From the NCBI GenBank assembly GCA_964603725.1, contig CAZRWW010000020.1, positions 1 to 64,000 of the forward strand: 64,000 nt of DNA. Reading direction: 5' to 3'. Below, piece after piece: positions 34,226 through 41,446 of the stretch; the first letter of the stretch is position 1; each line of letters starts with the position of its first letter. A model generated the notes under the pieces. It made no database searches and was not told where the DNA came from. It was given only the letters and a program-made list of their open reading frames with translations. Origin of the DNA: CAZDKK01 sp964603725. GTDB taxonomy: Bacteria; Eisenbacteria; RBG-16-71-46; CAIMUX01; WJJG01. Position numbers and translations under genes: made by a program.

Positions 34226-35368
34226 TCACTTCGCGATGATGCCCCCGCCCACCACGAGGTCGCCATCGTAGAAGACCACCGCCTGACCCGGCGCGACGGC
34301 GCGCTGCGGCTCATCGAAGCGGACGACGACGACGGCGGGCCTTCCAGGTGCGGCGGCACCCGGAGGCCCTGCATCATCACCCGGAGGCCCGGCAGCATCG
34401 CCCGGCGCGACGGTATCCGCCGGCGCCACGGTGGCCTCCGCCGGCGCGTGCCGGTAGCGGATGCGCGCCTGGATGCGCAGCGGCTCGCGCAGCTCCGGAA
34501 TCGCGATCCAGTTCAGATCGCCGGCCTCCAGATCGGGTCTCAACAGGCGATCGCCCGGACCCACGATGACGGCGTTGCGCTGCTCCTCGATTGCCAACAC
34601 GTACAGGGGCTCGGCGTGGGCGATGTTCAGGCCCCGGCGCTGGCCCACGGTGTAGTGCTCGATGCCGCGGTGCTCGCCGAGTCGACGGCCGCCCTCGTCC
34701 AGGATCGGCCCCGGCCGCCCTGGACTCGTGAAAAGGGCACCATAGCCTCCCGACACGAAGTCCTGGCTTTCAGGCTTCTCGGCCACCGGAAGGCGCAGAT
34801 CGGCGGCCCGCCGGCGGATCTCGACCTTCGTGTGGGACCCGAGGGGCAGCAGCGTCTGCGCCAGCAGCTCTTGCGTGAGCTGGTACAGGAAGTAGGACTG
34901 GTCCTTGGCCCGATCTCTGCCGCAGCGCAGGATGTAGCGACCGCGACCCTCGTCGCGCTCGATGATCGCGTAGTGACCCGTCGCGAAGCGATCGAACGCC
35001 ACGCCCATCTCGCGGAGCCGCGCGGGAATCAGCTCGAACTTCATCGCGCGGTTGCAGTGCACGCACGGATTCGGGGTCAGGCCGGCCCTGTACTGGCGGG
35101 TGCATCGCTCGAGAACGAGCGCGTTGTACTCGCCTGAGAGGTCGAGGACATGGAGCGGGATGCCCAGATGGGCCGCGATCCGCTCGGCCTCGGCCACGTC
35201 CTCGATCTCGCCGGGCCCGTAGCAAGCGTGGCGGCCGGGTTCGCCGGCCAGCGGGCGGCCGTCCCAGATGCGCATGATCGCGCCGATGACATCGTGCCCC
35301 GCCTCCTTGAGGAGGGCCGCCGCCATCGCGGAATCCACGCCGCCGCTCAGAGCCACGACCACGCGCAT
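34226..35368 (-). CDS. mnmA: tRNA-specific 2-thiouridylase
   Basis: Catalyses s2U34 formation in tRNA wobble uridines. PP-loop ALSGGVDSAMAAALLKEAG at the N-terminus (ATG 35368; GGAGCGG upstream), TPNPCVHCNRAMKF at about residues 95-108, ATGHYAII, DQSYFLYQL and the C-terminal barrel with HYTVGQRRGL and FDEPQRAVAPGQAVVFYDGD. 380 residues. Two oddities: the usual second catalytic cysteine (in SQD-IC-F) is absent, the segment reading ESQDFVSGGYG at about residue 200, while the first cysteine sits in a C-x-x-C. A G/A/P-rich insertion of about 35 residues (34345-34440) interrupts the barrel. It is divergent from the OPT transporter. Confidence 0.94.
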   Translation of the reverse strand: MRVVVALSGGVDSAMAAALLKEAGHDVIGAIMRIWDGRPLAGEPGRHACYGPGEIEDVAEAERIAAHLGIPLHVLDLSGEYNALVLERCTRQYRAGLTPNPCVHCNRAMKFELIPARLREMGVAFDRFATGHYAIIERDEGRGRYILRCGRDRAKDQSYFLYQLTQELLAQTLLPLGSHTKVEIRRRAADLRLPVAEKPESQDFVSGGYGALFTSPGRPGPILDEGGRRLGEHRGIEHYTVGQRRGLNIAHAEPLYVLAIEEQRNAVIVGPGDRLLRPDLEAGDLNWIAIPELREPLRIQARIRYRHAPAEATVAPADTVAPGDAAGPPGDDAGPPGAAAPGRPAVVVVRFDEPQRAVAPGQAVVFYDGDLVVGGGIIAK

Positions 35369-35564
35369 CGTTTCCGCTCCATCTTCCCCAGCCAATCTCG
35401 TATCCGACCCCGGTGCCGGCGCCCGATACCCCCGCCCGGATGCCGCCTTCGGCCGGCGGCCCGGAGCAGGCCCGGCGCTCAGTATAGGGCGAGCGCGGCA
35501 GCGGCGTGAGAGGTTCCCTCTTCGCTGCCACGCCGGCTGGTGCTAGGATCCTGCAGTCTTGTTG

Positions 35565-35596
35565 CCGGCCCTCCTGCTCAGCGGCAGGAGGGCCGG
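35565..35596. promoter_or_regulatory. Perfect 13-bp hairpin in the leader of the OPT transporter gene
   Basis: CCGGCCCTCCTGC at 35565-35577 pairs perfectly with its reverse complement at 35584-35596 around a 6-nt loop. No T-run follows on either strand, so it is not a standard terminator. It ends 34 nt before the transporter ATG and could be an attenuation, RNA-stability or protein-binding element. Confidence 0.6.
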
Positions 35597-35629
35597 ACCG
35601 GCGCAAGGTGGTCCTTGGAGGGTTCGCGC

Positions 35630-37408
35630 ATGTCGCGTCTGCATCGCTACCTTCCCCCCCTCAACAGCGTTCGGTTTCACATCCTCTTGGGCGCCATCGC
35701 CATCCTGATCCTCGGCCCCCTGGGCGGCATCACCGCCGCCTACATGAACTTCTCCCTGGGGTTCTTCATCGGGGGACAGGTGCTGGCAGGAATCCTCGGC
35801 AGCGTGGTGACCTACGGCTACGGCTCCGAGGGCAAGCACGGCGCGAACTACATGCAGACGATGGCCGCCTCGGTGGCCAGCCTCTCGGGCATGGCGGTGC
35901 TGATCCAGGCCATGACCTGGCTCGGGCTACCGGAGCCGGCGGTCTGGAAGCTGGTGCTCTATTTCCTGTGCATCGGCATGTTCGGCGTCGGCGTGGGCAT
36001 GCTCTACACGCCGATCCTGGTCGACCGGATGCAGCTCGCGTTCCCGTCGGGCTTCGCGGTCGCCAACATTCTGCGCGCGCTCACCGATCTGCGGATCCTC
36101 AAGACCTCGATCGCCAAGCTCGGCGGCGGCGCGCTGGCCGGATTCGCCGGCGGGCTGGGCGCGAGCCTGACGGCACCCATCGCCGCCACGGGCTTTTCCT
36201 CCTCCACGCTCGGGGCCGGGATGATCGTCGGCGTGCGGATCGGATTGCCGGCCGCGTTCACCGGCGCGATCGGCCTGTGGCTCACGCCGTGGCTGCGGGC
36301 CAACGGGTGGCTGGGACCGCACGATCCGTTTCGCAAGATCGCCTTCATCGCGGCGCTCGGCATGATCCTCGGCGCGGCGCTGGTCGACATGTCACTCCTG
36401 GCCGTGTCGGCCGCGCGCAGCTTCAAGGGGTCGCGCGGCAAGGCGTCGCCCCCGGCCGAGGACTGGAAGCGCACCGACAGCCGCATGCTCTGGATCTGGG
36501 TCGCCTTCTGGGCCGCCTGCCTGACCCTGGTCGCCACCGTGCTGCTCCAGCAACCACTCGGCTTCGTGCTCGTCGGCGTCGGGCTGGTCTTCGTCTTCCT
36601 CCTGGTCAACGGGATTTCGCTCGGCATCTCCGACAGCAACCCCATCTCGAGCGCGTTCGTGATCACGGTCTTCATCCTGGCCGCGCTCGGCCTCAAGAGC
36701 CCCATCATCGGCCTGATGTGCGCCGCGATCCTCCTCGTCTCCACCTCGGTGGGCTGCGACATGCAGCAGGACCGGTCCACCGGCTGGCGGCTGGGGACGA
36801 ATCGGGTGAACCAGTTCCGCTACCAGGTCATCGGCGTCACGATGGGCGCCGTCATGAGCGTGCTGTTGGCGCGCCTCTTCATGAAGGCCTACCCGATCCT
36901 CTCGATCAACCAGTACGCCCACCCGGACACGCCCGGGATCGAGAAGTGGCAGTCGGCGATGACCTTCAAGTTCGTCGGCGCCCTGGATGGCCTCGCCCAC
37001 CCCAATCCCAAGGTCATGACCGCGCTGGCGCTGGGCATCGGCCTCGGCGTGCTCATCGAGGCGATCCGCAACATCCTGAAGAACCGGGCCGGTTACCGCC
37101 GGTGGACCACGGAAACGCGCCGCGGCCGCGTGACCGGCCTCATCCTCGATTGCAGCCTGCTGGCCAGCCCCTTCGCGTCGTCGTTCGGCGGGTTCGTCGA
37201 CTTCCCCGTGGCGGCCTGGTTCGCGGGCGGAAGCCTGATCGCCTCGGTGTCGCAGTGGTTCGCGTCGCACCGCCCGCGCAAACCCGAGGAGAAGGATCTC
37301 CCGGAAGACATGAGCACCGTCTCGCTCGTGGGCGGCGGGCTCATCGCCGGCGACTCGCTGGCGGCGCTGGGGCTGGGCATCCACGGGCTGGTCAGGACGG
37401 TGCTGTGA
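35630..37408 (+). CDS. OPT-family oligopeptide/metal-chelate transporter
   Basis: 592 residues with about fourteen membrane helices. The ATG at 35630 follows GGAGGG. Recognisable OPT features include GAIAILILGPLGGITAAYMN near the start, QLAFPSGFAVANILRAL, GCDMQQDRSTGWRLG and FKFVGALDGLAHPNPKVM, matching the conserved DLMQDFKTG-like and C-terminal regions of prokaryotic OPT proteins. The family imports oligopeptides, siderophores or metal chelates using the proton gradient; the substrate is not predictable. Its stop overlaps a 26-codon frame that leads into an exported nucleosidase gene. Confidence 0.88.
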   Translation: MSRLHRYLPPLNSVRFHILLGAIAILILGPLGGITAAYMNFSLGFFIGGQVLAGILGSVVTYGYGSEGKHGANYMQTMAASVASLSGMAVLIQAMTWLGLPEPAVWKLVLYFLCIGMFGVGVGMLYTPILVDRMQLAFPSGFAVANILRALTDLRILKTSIAKLGGGALAGFAGGLGASLTAPIAATGFSSSTLGAGMIVGVRIGLPAAFTGAIGLWLTPWLRANGWLGPHDPFRKIAFIAALGMILGAALVDMSLLAVSAARSFKGSRGKASPPAEDWKRTDSRMLWIWVAFWAACLTLVATVLLQQPLGFVLVGVGLVFVFLLVNGISLGISDSNPISSAFVITVFILAALGLKSPIIGLMCAAILLVSTSVGCDMQQDRSTGWRLGTNRVNQFRYQVIGVTMGAVMSVLLARLFMKAYPILSINQYAHPDTPGIEKWQSAMTFKFVGALDGLAHPNPKVMTALALGIGLGVLIEAIRNILKNRAGYRRWTTETRRGRVTGLILDCSLLASPFASSFGGFVDFPVAAWFAGGSLIASVSQWFASHRPRKPEEKDLPEDMSTVSLVGGGLIAGDSLAALGLGIHGLVRTVL

Positions 37409-37488
37409 TGCGGATCGAGCGCGGGAGGTTCTCTGTGAGCGGGCGTGAGCGCGGGAAGTCAACCGTGAGCGAGGGCAATCCGTCATGA
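37408..37488 (+). CDS. Possible 26-residue coupling peptide
   Basis: An ATG overlapping the OPT stop (TGATG) opens a 26-codon frame whose stop overlaps the next gene's ATG (ATGA). The product is basic and Ser/Arg/Gly-rich and contains an imperfect internal repeat (GTGAGCG-like units). It may be only a coupling leader; evidence is limited to the overlaps. Confidence 0.25.
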   Translation: MRIERGRFSVSGRERGKSTVSEGNPS

Positions 37489-38387
37489 GCGCAGTTCGCC
37501 GCCGCTGGATCGCGCTCCTGCCGGCGCTGCTGCTGGCCGGCGGAATGTGGCTCGCGCAGGGTGCGCCCGCCGCAGCCGGAGGTTCCCTGGCCGCCTCCCG
37601 TGGCGGGGCGAACGGCGAGCGACCCGTGGCGATTCTCGGAGCGTTCGCCGACGAGACCCGCCCGATCGCGCGCGCCCTGGCCGACCCCGAGACCCTGAGC
37701 GTGCTCGGGCTGCGCTTCGTGCGCGGACGGCTGCATGGCTGCCCGGTGATCCTCGCCGAGACCGGTGTCGGCAAGGTCAACGCGGCGGCCGCGACCGCGC
37801 TCCTCCTGCTGCGCTTCGAGCCGCGCGCGGTCATCTTCACCGGCATCGCCGGAGGGCTCGATCCGGACCTGCATCCCGGCGACATCGTGATCGGCGCCGC
37901 GACGACGCAGCACGACTTCGTGCACGCCACCGATGACAGCTTGATGCGATTCGCGCCGCGCAATCCCGTGGATGGATCGCGCAATCCCCTCCATCTGCCG
38001 GCCGATGCCGGGCTGCTCGAGGTCGTGCGTCGCGCGGCGGCGGGCACTGAGTTCCTGCCGGTGCGGTCCTCGGCCGGCGAAGGCCCGCCGCGCTGCGTCG
38101 CGGGTCTCATCGCCACGGGGGACGCGTTCGTCGCCTCGGAGCGGGTGAAGCGCGAGCTGCGCGAGAGCCTGCGGGCCGATGCGGTAGAGATGGAGGGCGC
38201 CGCGGTGGCCCAGGTGTGCCATCAGAGCGACACGCCCTGCATCGTGATCCGCAGCCTCAGCGACAGCGCCGACGCGGCGGCCGCGGAGGACCTCGAGCGC
38301 TTCTATGCGGTCGCCGCAGAGAACTCGGCCCGGGTGGTCGGCAGCACGGTCGCGCTGCTGGCCGCGGAACCGGACTCCGGCCGGTGA
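37485..38387 (+). CDS. Exported MTA/SAH nucleosidase-like phosphorylase-superfamily protein
   Basis: Purine nucleoside phosphorylase superfamily, closest by eye to 5'-methylthioadenosine/S-adenosylhomocysteine nucleosidase. After a signal peptide (about residues 1-31, LLPALLLAGGMWLAQGAPAAA) come ILGAFADETRPIARAL, ETGVGKVNAAAATALLL, FTGIAGGLDPDLHPGDIVIG, ATGDAFVAS and DAVEMEGAAVAQVC, the ribose-binding Met-Glu motif, then VIRSLSDSAD with the catalytic Asp. 300 residues. Cytoplasmic location is usual for this enzyme, so the signal peptide is notable. It sits directly after an OPT transporter and may release free base from extracellular nucleosides before uptake. Confidence 0.85.
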   Translation: MSAVRRRWIALLPALLLAGGMWLAQGAPAAAGGSLAASRGGANGERPVAILGAFADETRPIARALADPETLSVLGLRFVRGRLHGCPVILAETGVGKVNAAAATALLLLRFEPRAVIFTGIAGGLDPDLHPGDIVIGAATTQHDFVHATDDSLMRFAPRNPVDGSRNPLHLPADAGLLEVVRRAAAGTEFLPVRSSAGEGPPRCVAGLIATGDAFVASERVKRELRESLRADAVEMEGAAVAQVCHQSDTPCIVIRSLSDSADAAAAEDLERFYAVAAENSARVVGSTVALLAAEPDSGR

Positions 38388-38804
38388 TGCTCCGTTCGAC
38401 CCGTAATCCGCGCAGACTCGGCACGTGTGCCCGGGATGCCGCTTCCCCCGGCCGTGCTAGCATCCTGCCCCATGCGCACACTCATTGTGGCCCTTCTCTC
38501 AGCCTTGCGCGCAGCCCTGAAGTCGCCGGCGCGGCGCTGGCCCGCGAGAACACAGCACTGCGCCAGCAGTTGGCCGCTTACGTGCGGATATCGCAGCGCC
38601 TCCCCAGGTCTGCTGAACGAGCGCCACCCGAGGCGCACCCTCCACCCGACCTCCTTCCTCTTGTGAGCAAGCCCCGCCCAAGCGACCCTAAACCCTTGAG
38701 ATCTAGCTGCTTCCCGGATCTGCTCTGCTGGATATTGACGGGCGTTTCGTCATTTGTTATGACATTTGACGATTTAGGTGACGCTGAGCTAACAGGAGGC
38801 TTCG
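38388..38804. other. Intergenic region with a decayed integrase start
   Basis: About 417 nt. The left half holds the integrase remnant described separately. The right part (38660-38800) is less GC-rich and leads into the DUF4143 ATPase, whose ribosome site AGGAGG is 6 nt before its ATG. No intact gene was seen. Confidence 0.5.
38472..38612 (+). pseudogene. N-terminal remnant of an integrase/transposase
   Basis: MRTLIVALLSALRAALKS, then after a frame change RRALARENTALRQQLAAY with VRISQRLP, matches the coiled N-terminus that precedes the rve integrase core in IS3/IS481-like proteins. There is a shift near 38530 and the integrase core itself is absent. A mobile-element scar beside the DUF4143 ATPase. 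Confidence 0.55.
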
Positions 38805-39938
38805 ATGGACGTTCCGCGCGACCTGGATCTGCGCGCTTTGCTCGCCGACAAGTCCCACTTTCTCCTCGGTCCCCGCCAAACAGGGAAGACCTACCTGATC
38901 CGCAACACGCTTCAGGACGCTCGCATCTACGACCTTCTCGATTCCTCCGTCTTCCTCGCCCTCAGTCGCAATCCCGGTCAGCTCGGGGAGGAACTCACCC
39001 CTGAGGACCACCTGGTGGTCATCGACGAGATCCAGCGTCTGCCGGAGCTACTGAGCGAGGTCCATCGGCTCATCGAGTCGCGGGGCACCCGCTTCCTGCT
39101 CACCGGATCCAGTGCCCGCAAGCTGCGCCGCGGAGGGGTCAATCTGCTGGGTGGCAGGGCGCGCACGCGCCTCCTGCACCCGCTCACATGCCATGAACTG
39201 GGCCGCGAGTTTGATCTTGGGCGCGCGGCAGAGCGTGGCCTGCTGCCCTCAATCTACTTCTCCGACGATCCCGCCGCAGATCTGGAATCCTACGCGGGAT
39301 CGTACCTCCAGCACGAGATTGTGGCCGAGGGCGTCACCCGCAACGTCCCTGCGTTCAGCCGCTTTCTGCGCATTGCGGCGTTGTGCAATGGAACCATCAT
39401 CAACTACACGAACATCGCCAACGACGCGCAGGTGCCAAGAACCACCGTCTACGAGTACTTCGAGATTCTGAAGGACACTCTCATTGTACACGAGCTTCCT
39501 GCTTGGCGAAAGACTTCGAAGAGGAAGCCCCTGGCTTCTTCGAAATTCTACTTCTTCGATGTTGGAGTCGCCGGCGCCCTGCAGGGGCGGGTCTTCAAGC
39601 TCGGGACCCCCGAGTTCGGGCAGGCCTTCGAGACCTACATTCATCATGAGTTGCGCTGCTGCAGCGACTACGCTTCCCGTGAACCTTTGAGCTACTGGAG
39701 GTCAACCTCGGGATTTGAAGTCGATTTCGTCATTGGTGACCACACCGCGATCGAGGTGAAGGCCAAGAGCCACGTGACCGCCAACGACCTCAGGGGACTA
39801 CGCGCGCTGGCGGAGGAGAAGAAGCTCAGGAGACTCTTGTGCGTCTGCCTGGAACCTCGCGCTCGGGTGGTCGACGGGATCCGGATACTGCCCTGGGCTA
39901 CTTTTGTGGATGCTCTCTGGGCCAATCGATTCGAGTAG
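38805..39938 (+). CDS. AAA/DUF4143 ATPase
   Basis: 377-residue solitary ATPase of the AAA_14/DUF4143 group. Walker A LLGPRQTGKTYLIRN at about residues 20-34, Walker B DHLVVIDEIQRLPELL at about 68-83, sensor RFLLTGSSARKLRR. A winged-helix-like middle (DAQVPRTTVYEYFEILKDT) and the DUF4143 nuclease-like end (YWRSTSGFEVDFVIGDHTAIEVKAK, shown here only in part as the E-V-D-F and E-V-K residues) follow. These genes are typical mobile or defence-associated orphans of unknown role. ATG 38805 has ACAGGAGG upstream. Intact, in contrast with the frameshifted homolog at 57.8-59.1 kb. Confidence 0.85.
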   Translation: MDVPRDLDLRALLADKSHFLLGPRQTGKTYLIRNTLQDARIYDLLDSSVFLALSRNPGQLGEELTPEDHLVVIDEIQRLPELLSEVHRLIESRGTRFLLTGSSARKLRRGGVNLLGGRARTRLLHPLTCHELGREFDLGRAAERGLLPSIYFSDDPAADLESYAGSYLQHEIVAEGVTRNVPAFSRFLRIAALCNGTIINYTNIANDAQVPRTTVYEYFEILKDTLIVHELPAWRKTSKRKPLASSKFYFFDVGVAGALQGRVFKLGTPEFGQAFETYIHHELRCCSDYASREPLSYWRSTSGFEVDFVIGDHTAIEVKAKSHVTANDLRGLRALAEEKKLRRLLCVCLEPRARVVDGIRILPWATFVDALWANRFE

Positions 39939-40084
39939 CGTGATTGGGCGCGCAGCCACCTCATGGACCTGGCGCGCGTTCCTCAGGAATCACATCAAGA
40001 ACATCATCGCCGTCGACTTCTCCGTCGCACCTATCGTAAGGAATCAGATCCTGTTCGTCTTCCTCTCCCTCGCCCGCCAGCGAC

Positions 40085-40132
40085 GGCGTGTCCTGCATCG
40101 TTATCCGCGGCCTGAGCGACAACGCCGCCGCA
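40085..40132 (+). pseudogene. Fragment of a second MTA/SAH nucleosidase-like gene
   Basis: GVSCIVIRGLSDNAAA resembles PCIVIRSLSDSADAAA of the intact nucleosidase at about 38.24 kb, with matching DNA spacing. Only about 16 codons remain, ending just before the stop of the next, opposite gene. It is a short relic, so confidence is moderate. Confidence 0.5.
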
Positions 40133-40135
40133 CCC

Positions 40136-41158
40136 TCACCGCAGGCGCTCCTTCAACCACGCGATGCGGTCGGCCGGCCCTTCCAGCTCCGCCGGCCAGT
40201 TGGGGCCGAGCCGCTCGGCCGAGTGCAGGCAGCGGATGGTGACGACATCCGTGATGGTGCGGAACGGCTTGGCGGCGCCGTACTGGCGCTCGAAGAAGAT
40301 CGGATAGTTGTAGCGGGCTGAGAGCTCCACCATCTCCTTGGGCTGGAGCTTGTGCAAGACCGAACCGGTCAGCGCCGTCTGGTGCAGGAAGATGCGCTTG
40401 CCCTGATCTGCCTTGCACATGGCGGCCAACACGCTGTCGCTGCAGAGCGTCTCGAAGTCGCGGGCCCATTGCCGCAGGATGCCCTTCTCCGGCCGCACGG
40501 CGAGCTGCCCGCAATGGAAGTAGGCCCGGATCTTCTGCTCGTCGGCCGGCGTCACCATCGGGAAGAGCATGTCGTCTGAAAGCCCCAGCCTCTCGTAGAT
40601 GCGGCTCCAGAAGGGATTGGGTTCGACGCCGTAGAGCGTGCCAGAACGGTTGTGCATGACAGGGCAGTACGCGAGGCTGACGCCGGGCGCGAGGTCGAAC
40701 TCGCGCGGCTCGTCGAACACGACGGTGTCCTCGTCCAGCCAGACGAGCAGGGCGAACCGGCCCGCCGCCGCCTCTTCCGCCGCCGCGGCGGCGAACGGCT
40801 TGCCGCCGTAGAAGAACCACCGAGCCGCCTCCGGCGTGGTGCTGGTGCGCGCCTCCGCGGCGAGGCCCCGGAGCCTCGCCCGCGCCTCGTCACTCTCGAT
40901 GGTCGCGTCCGCGGGCATGTACACCCACACGGGGGCATCGCGCCAGGCGCCGCCGAATGCCCGTAGGCTCTCCGTCAGGCGGCTCGCGTTCGAGAGCTGA
41001 GCCGCCGACTCCACATAGGTCCCGAATACGACCGGCGTCATCGTCCCTCCAGATTCATCCGCAGGGGTGGCGAGAGCCCGCACGGGCACCGGGCCCAGGA
41101 GCCCCGCACCCAGAACCAGACCCAACGCCGCGGCGATTGCGAATTCGCTCCGCTTCAT
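40136..41158 (-). CDS. Secreted protein of unknown function, glycosyltransferase-like
   Basis: 340 residues from ATG 41158 (GAGAGGA upstream) with a signal peptide (IAAALGLVLGAGLLGPVPVRALA). The body has alternating strand and helix segments such as VVFGTYVESAAQLSNASRL, VWVYMPAD and FALLVWLDEDTVVFDEPREF, where the D-E-D occupies the position of a metal-binding DxD in GT-A-type enzymes. No other diagnostic motif is seen. It may bind a nucleotide sugar or be an inactive relative. The neighbouring region contains several gene relics. Confidence 0.6.
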   Translation of the reverse strand: MKRSEFAIAAALGLVLGAGLLGPVPVRALATPADESGGTMTPVVFGTYVESAAQLSNASRLTESLRAFGGAWRDAPVWVYMPADATIESDEARARLRGLAAEARTSTTPEAARWFFYGGKPFAAAAAEEAAAGRFALLVWLDEDTVVFDEPREFDLAPGVSLAYCPVMHNRSGTLYGVEPNPFWSRIYERLGLSDDMLFPMVTPADEQKIRAYFHCGQLAVRPEKGILRQWARDFETLCSDSVLAAMCKADQGKRIFLHQTALTGSVLHKLQPKEMVELSARYNYPIFFERQYGAAKPFRTITDVVTIRCLHSAERLGPNWPAELEGPADRIAWLKERLR

Positions 41159-41446
41159 GTCGCTCGTCCTCTCTCGGGGGGATTCGAACCTCTCCGCGGG
41201 GGTGCGGGCCGCGCGAAGCATAGGGCAATCGAGCCCGGCCTGCCAATGGCGAGCCGCCTTGTCTCTTTGCTGGGCCAGGCGGTAGAATGGAAGCAGTTCG
41301 AGTGATCGTGGCCGAAGCGCGCTTCGCTGGATGCACGTAGCGTGGGGCGTCCCCCCCCCAGGCGCCGCGCTGCGCGCCATGATCGAGGCTGTGTAGCCGG
41401 GCGATTGGGGCGGTTCAACGCCCCCACGCTCACGGAGGTCAATCTC

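Noticed and set aside
41175..41200. T-loop-like sequence (reverse complement GGTTCGAATCC)
   Set aside because: The flanking stem does not pair and no acceptor or anticodon arm can be drawn, so it is not a tRNA.
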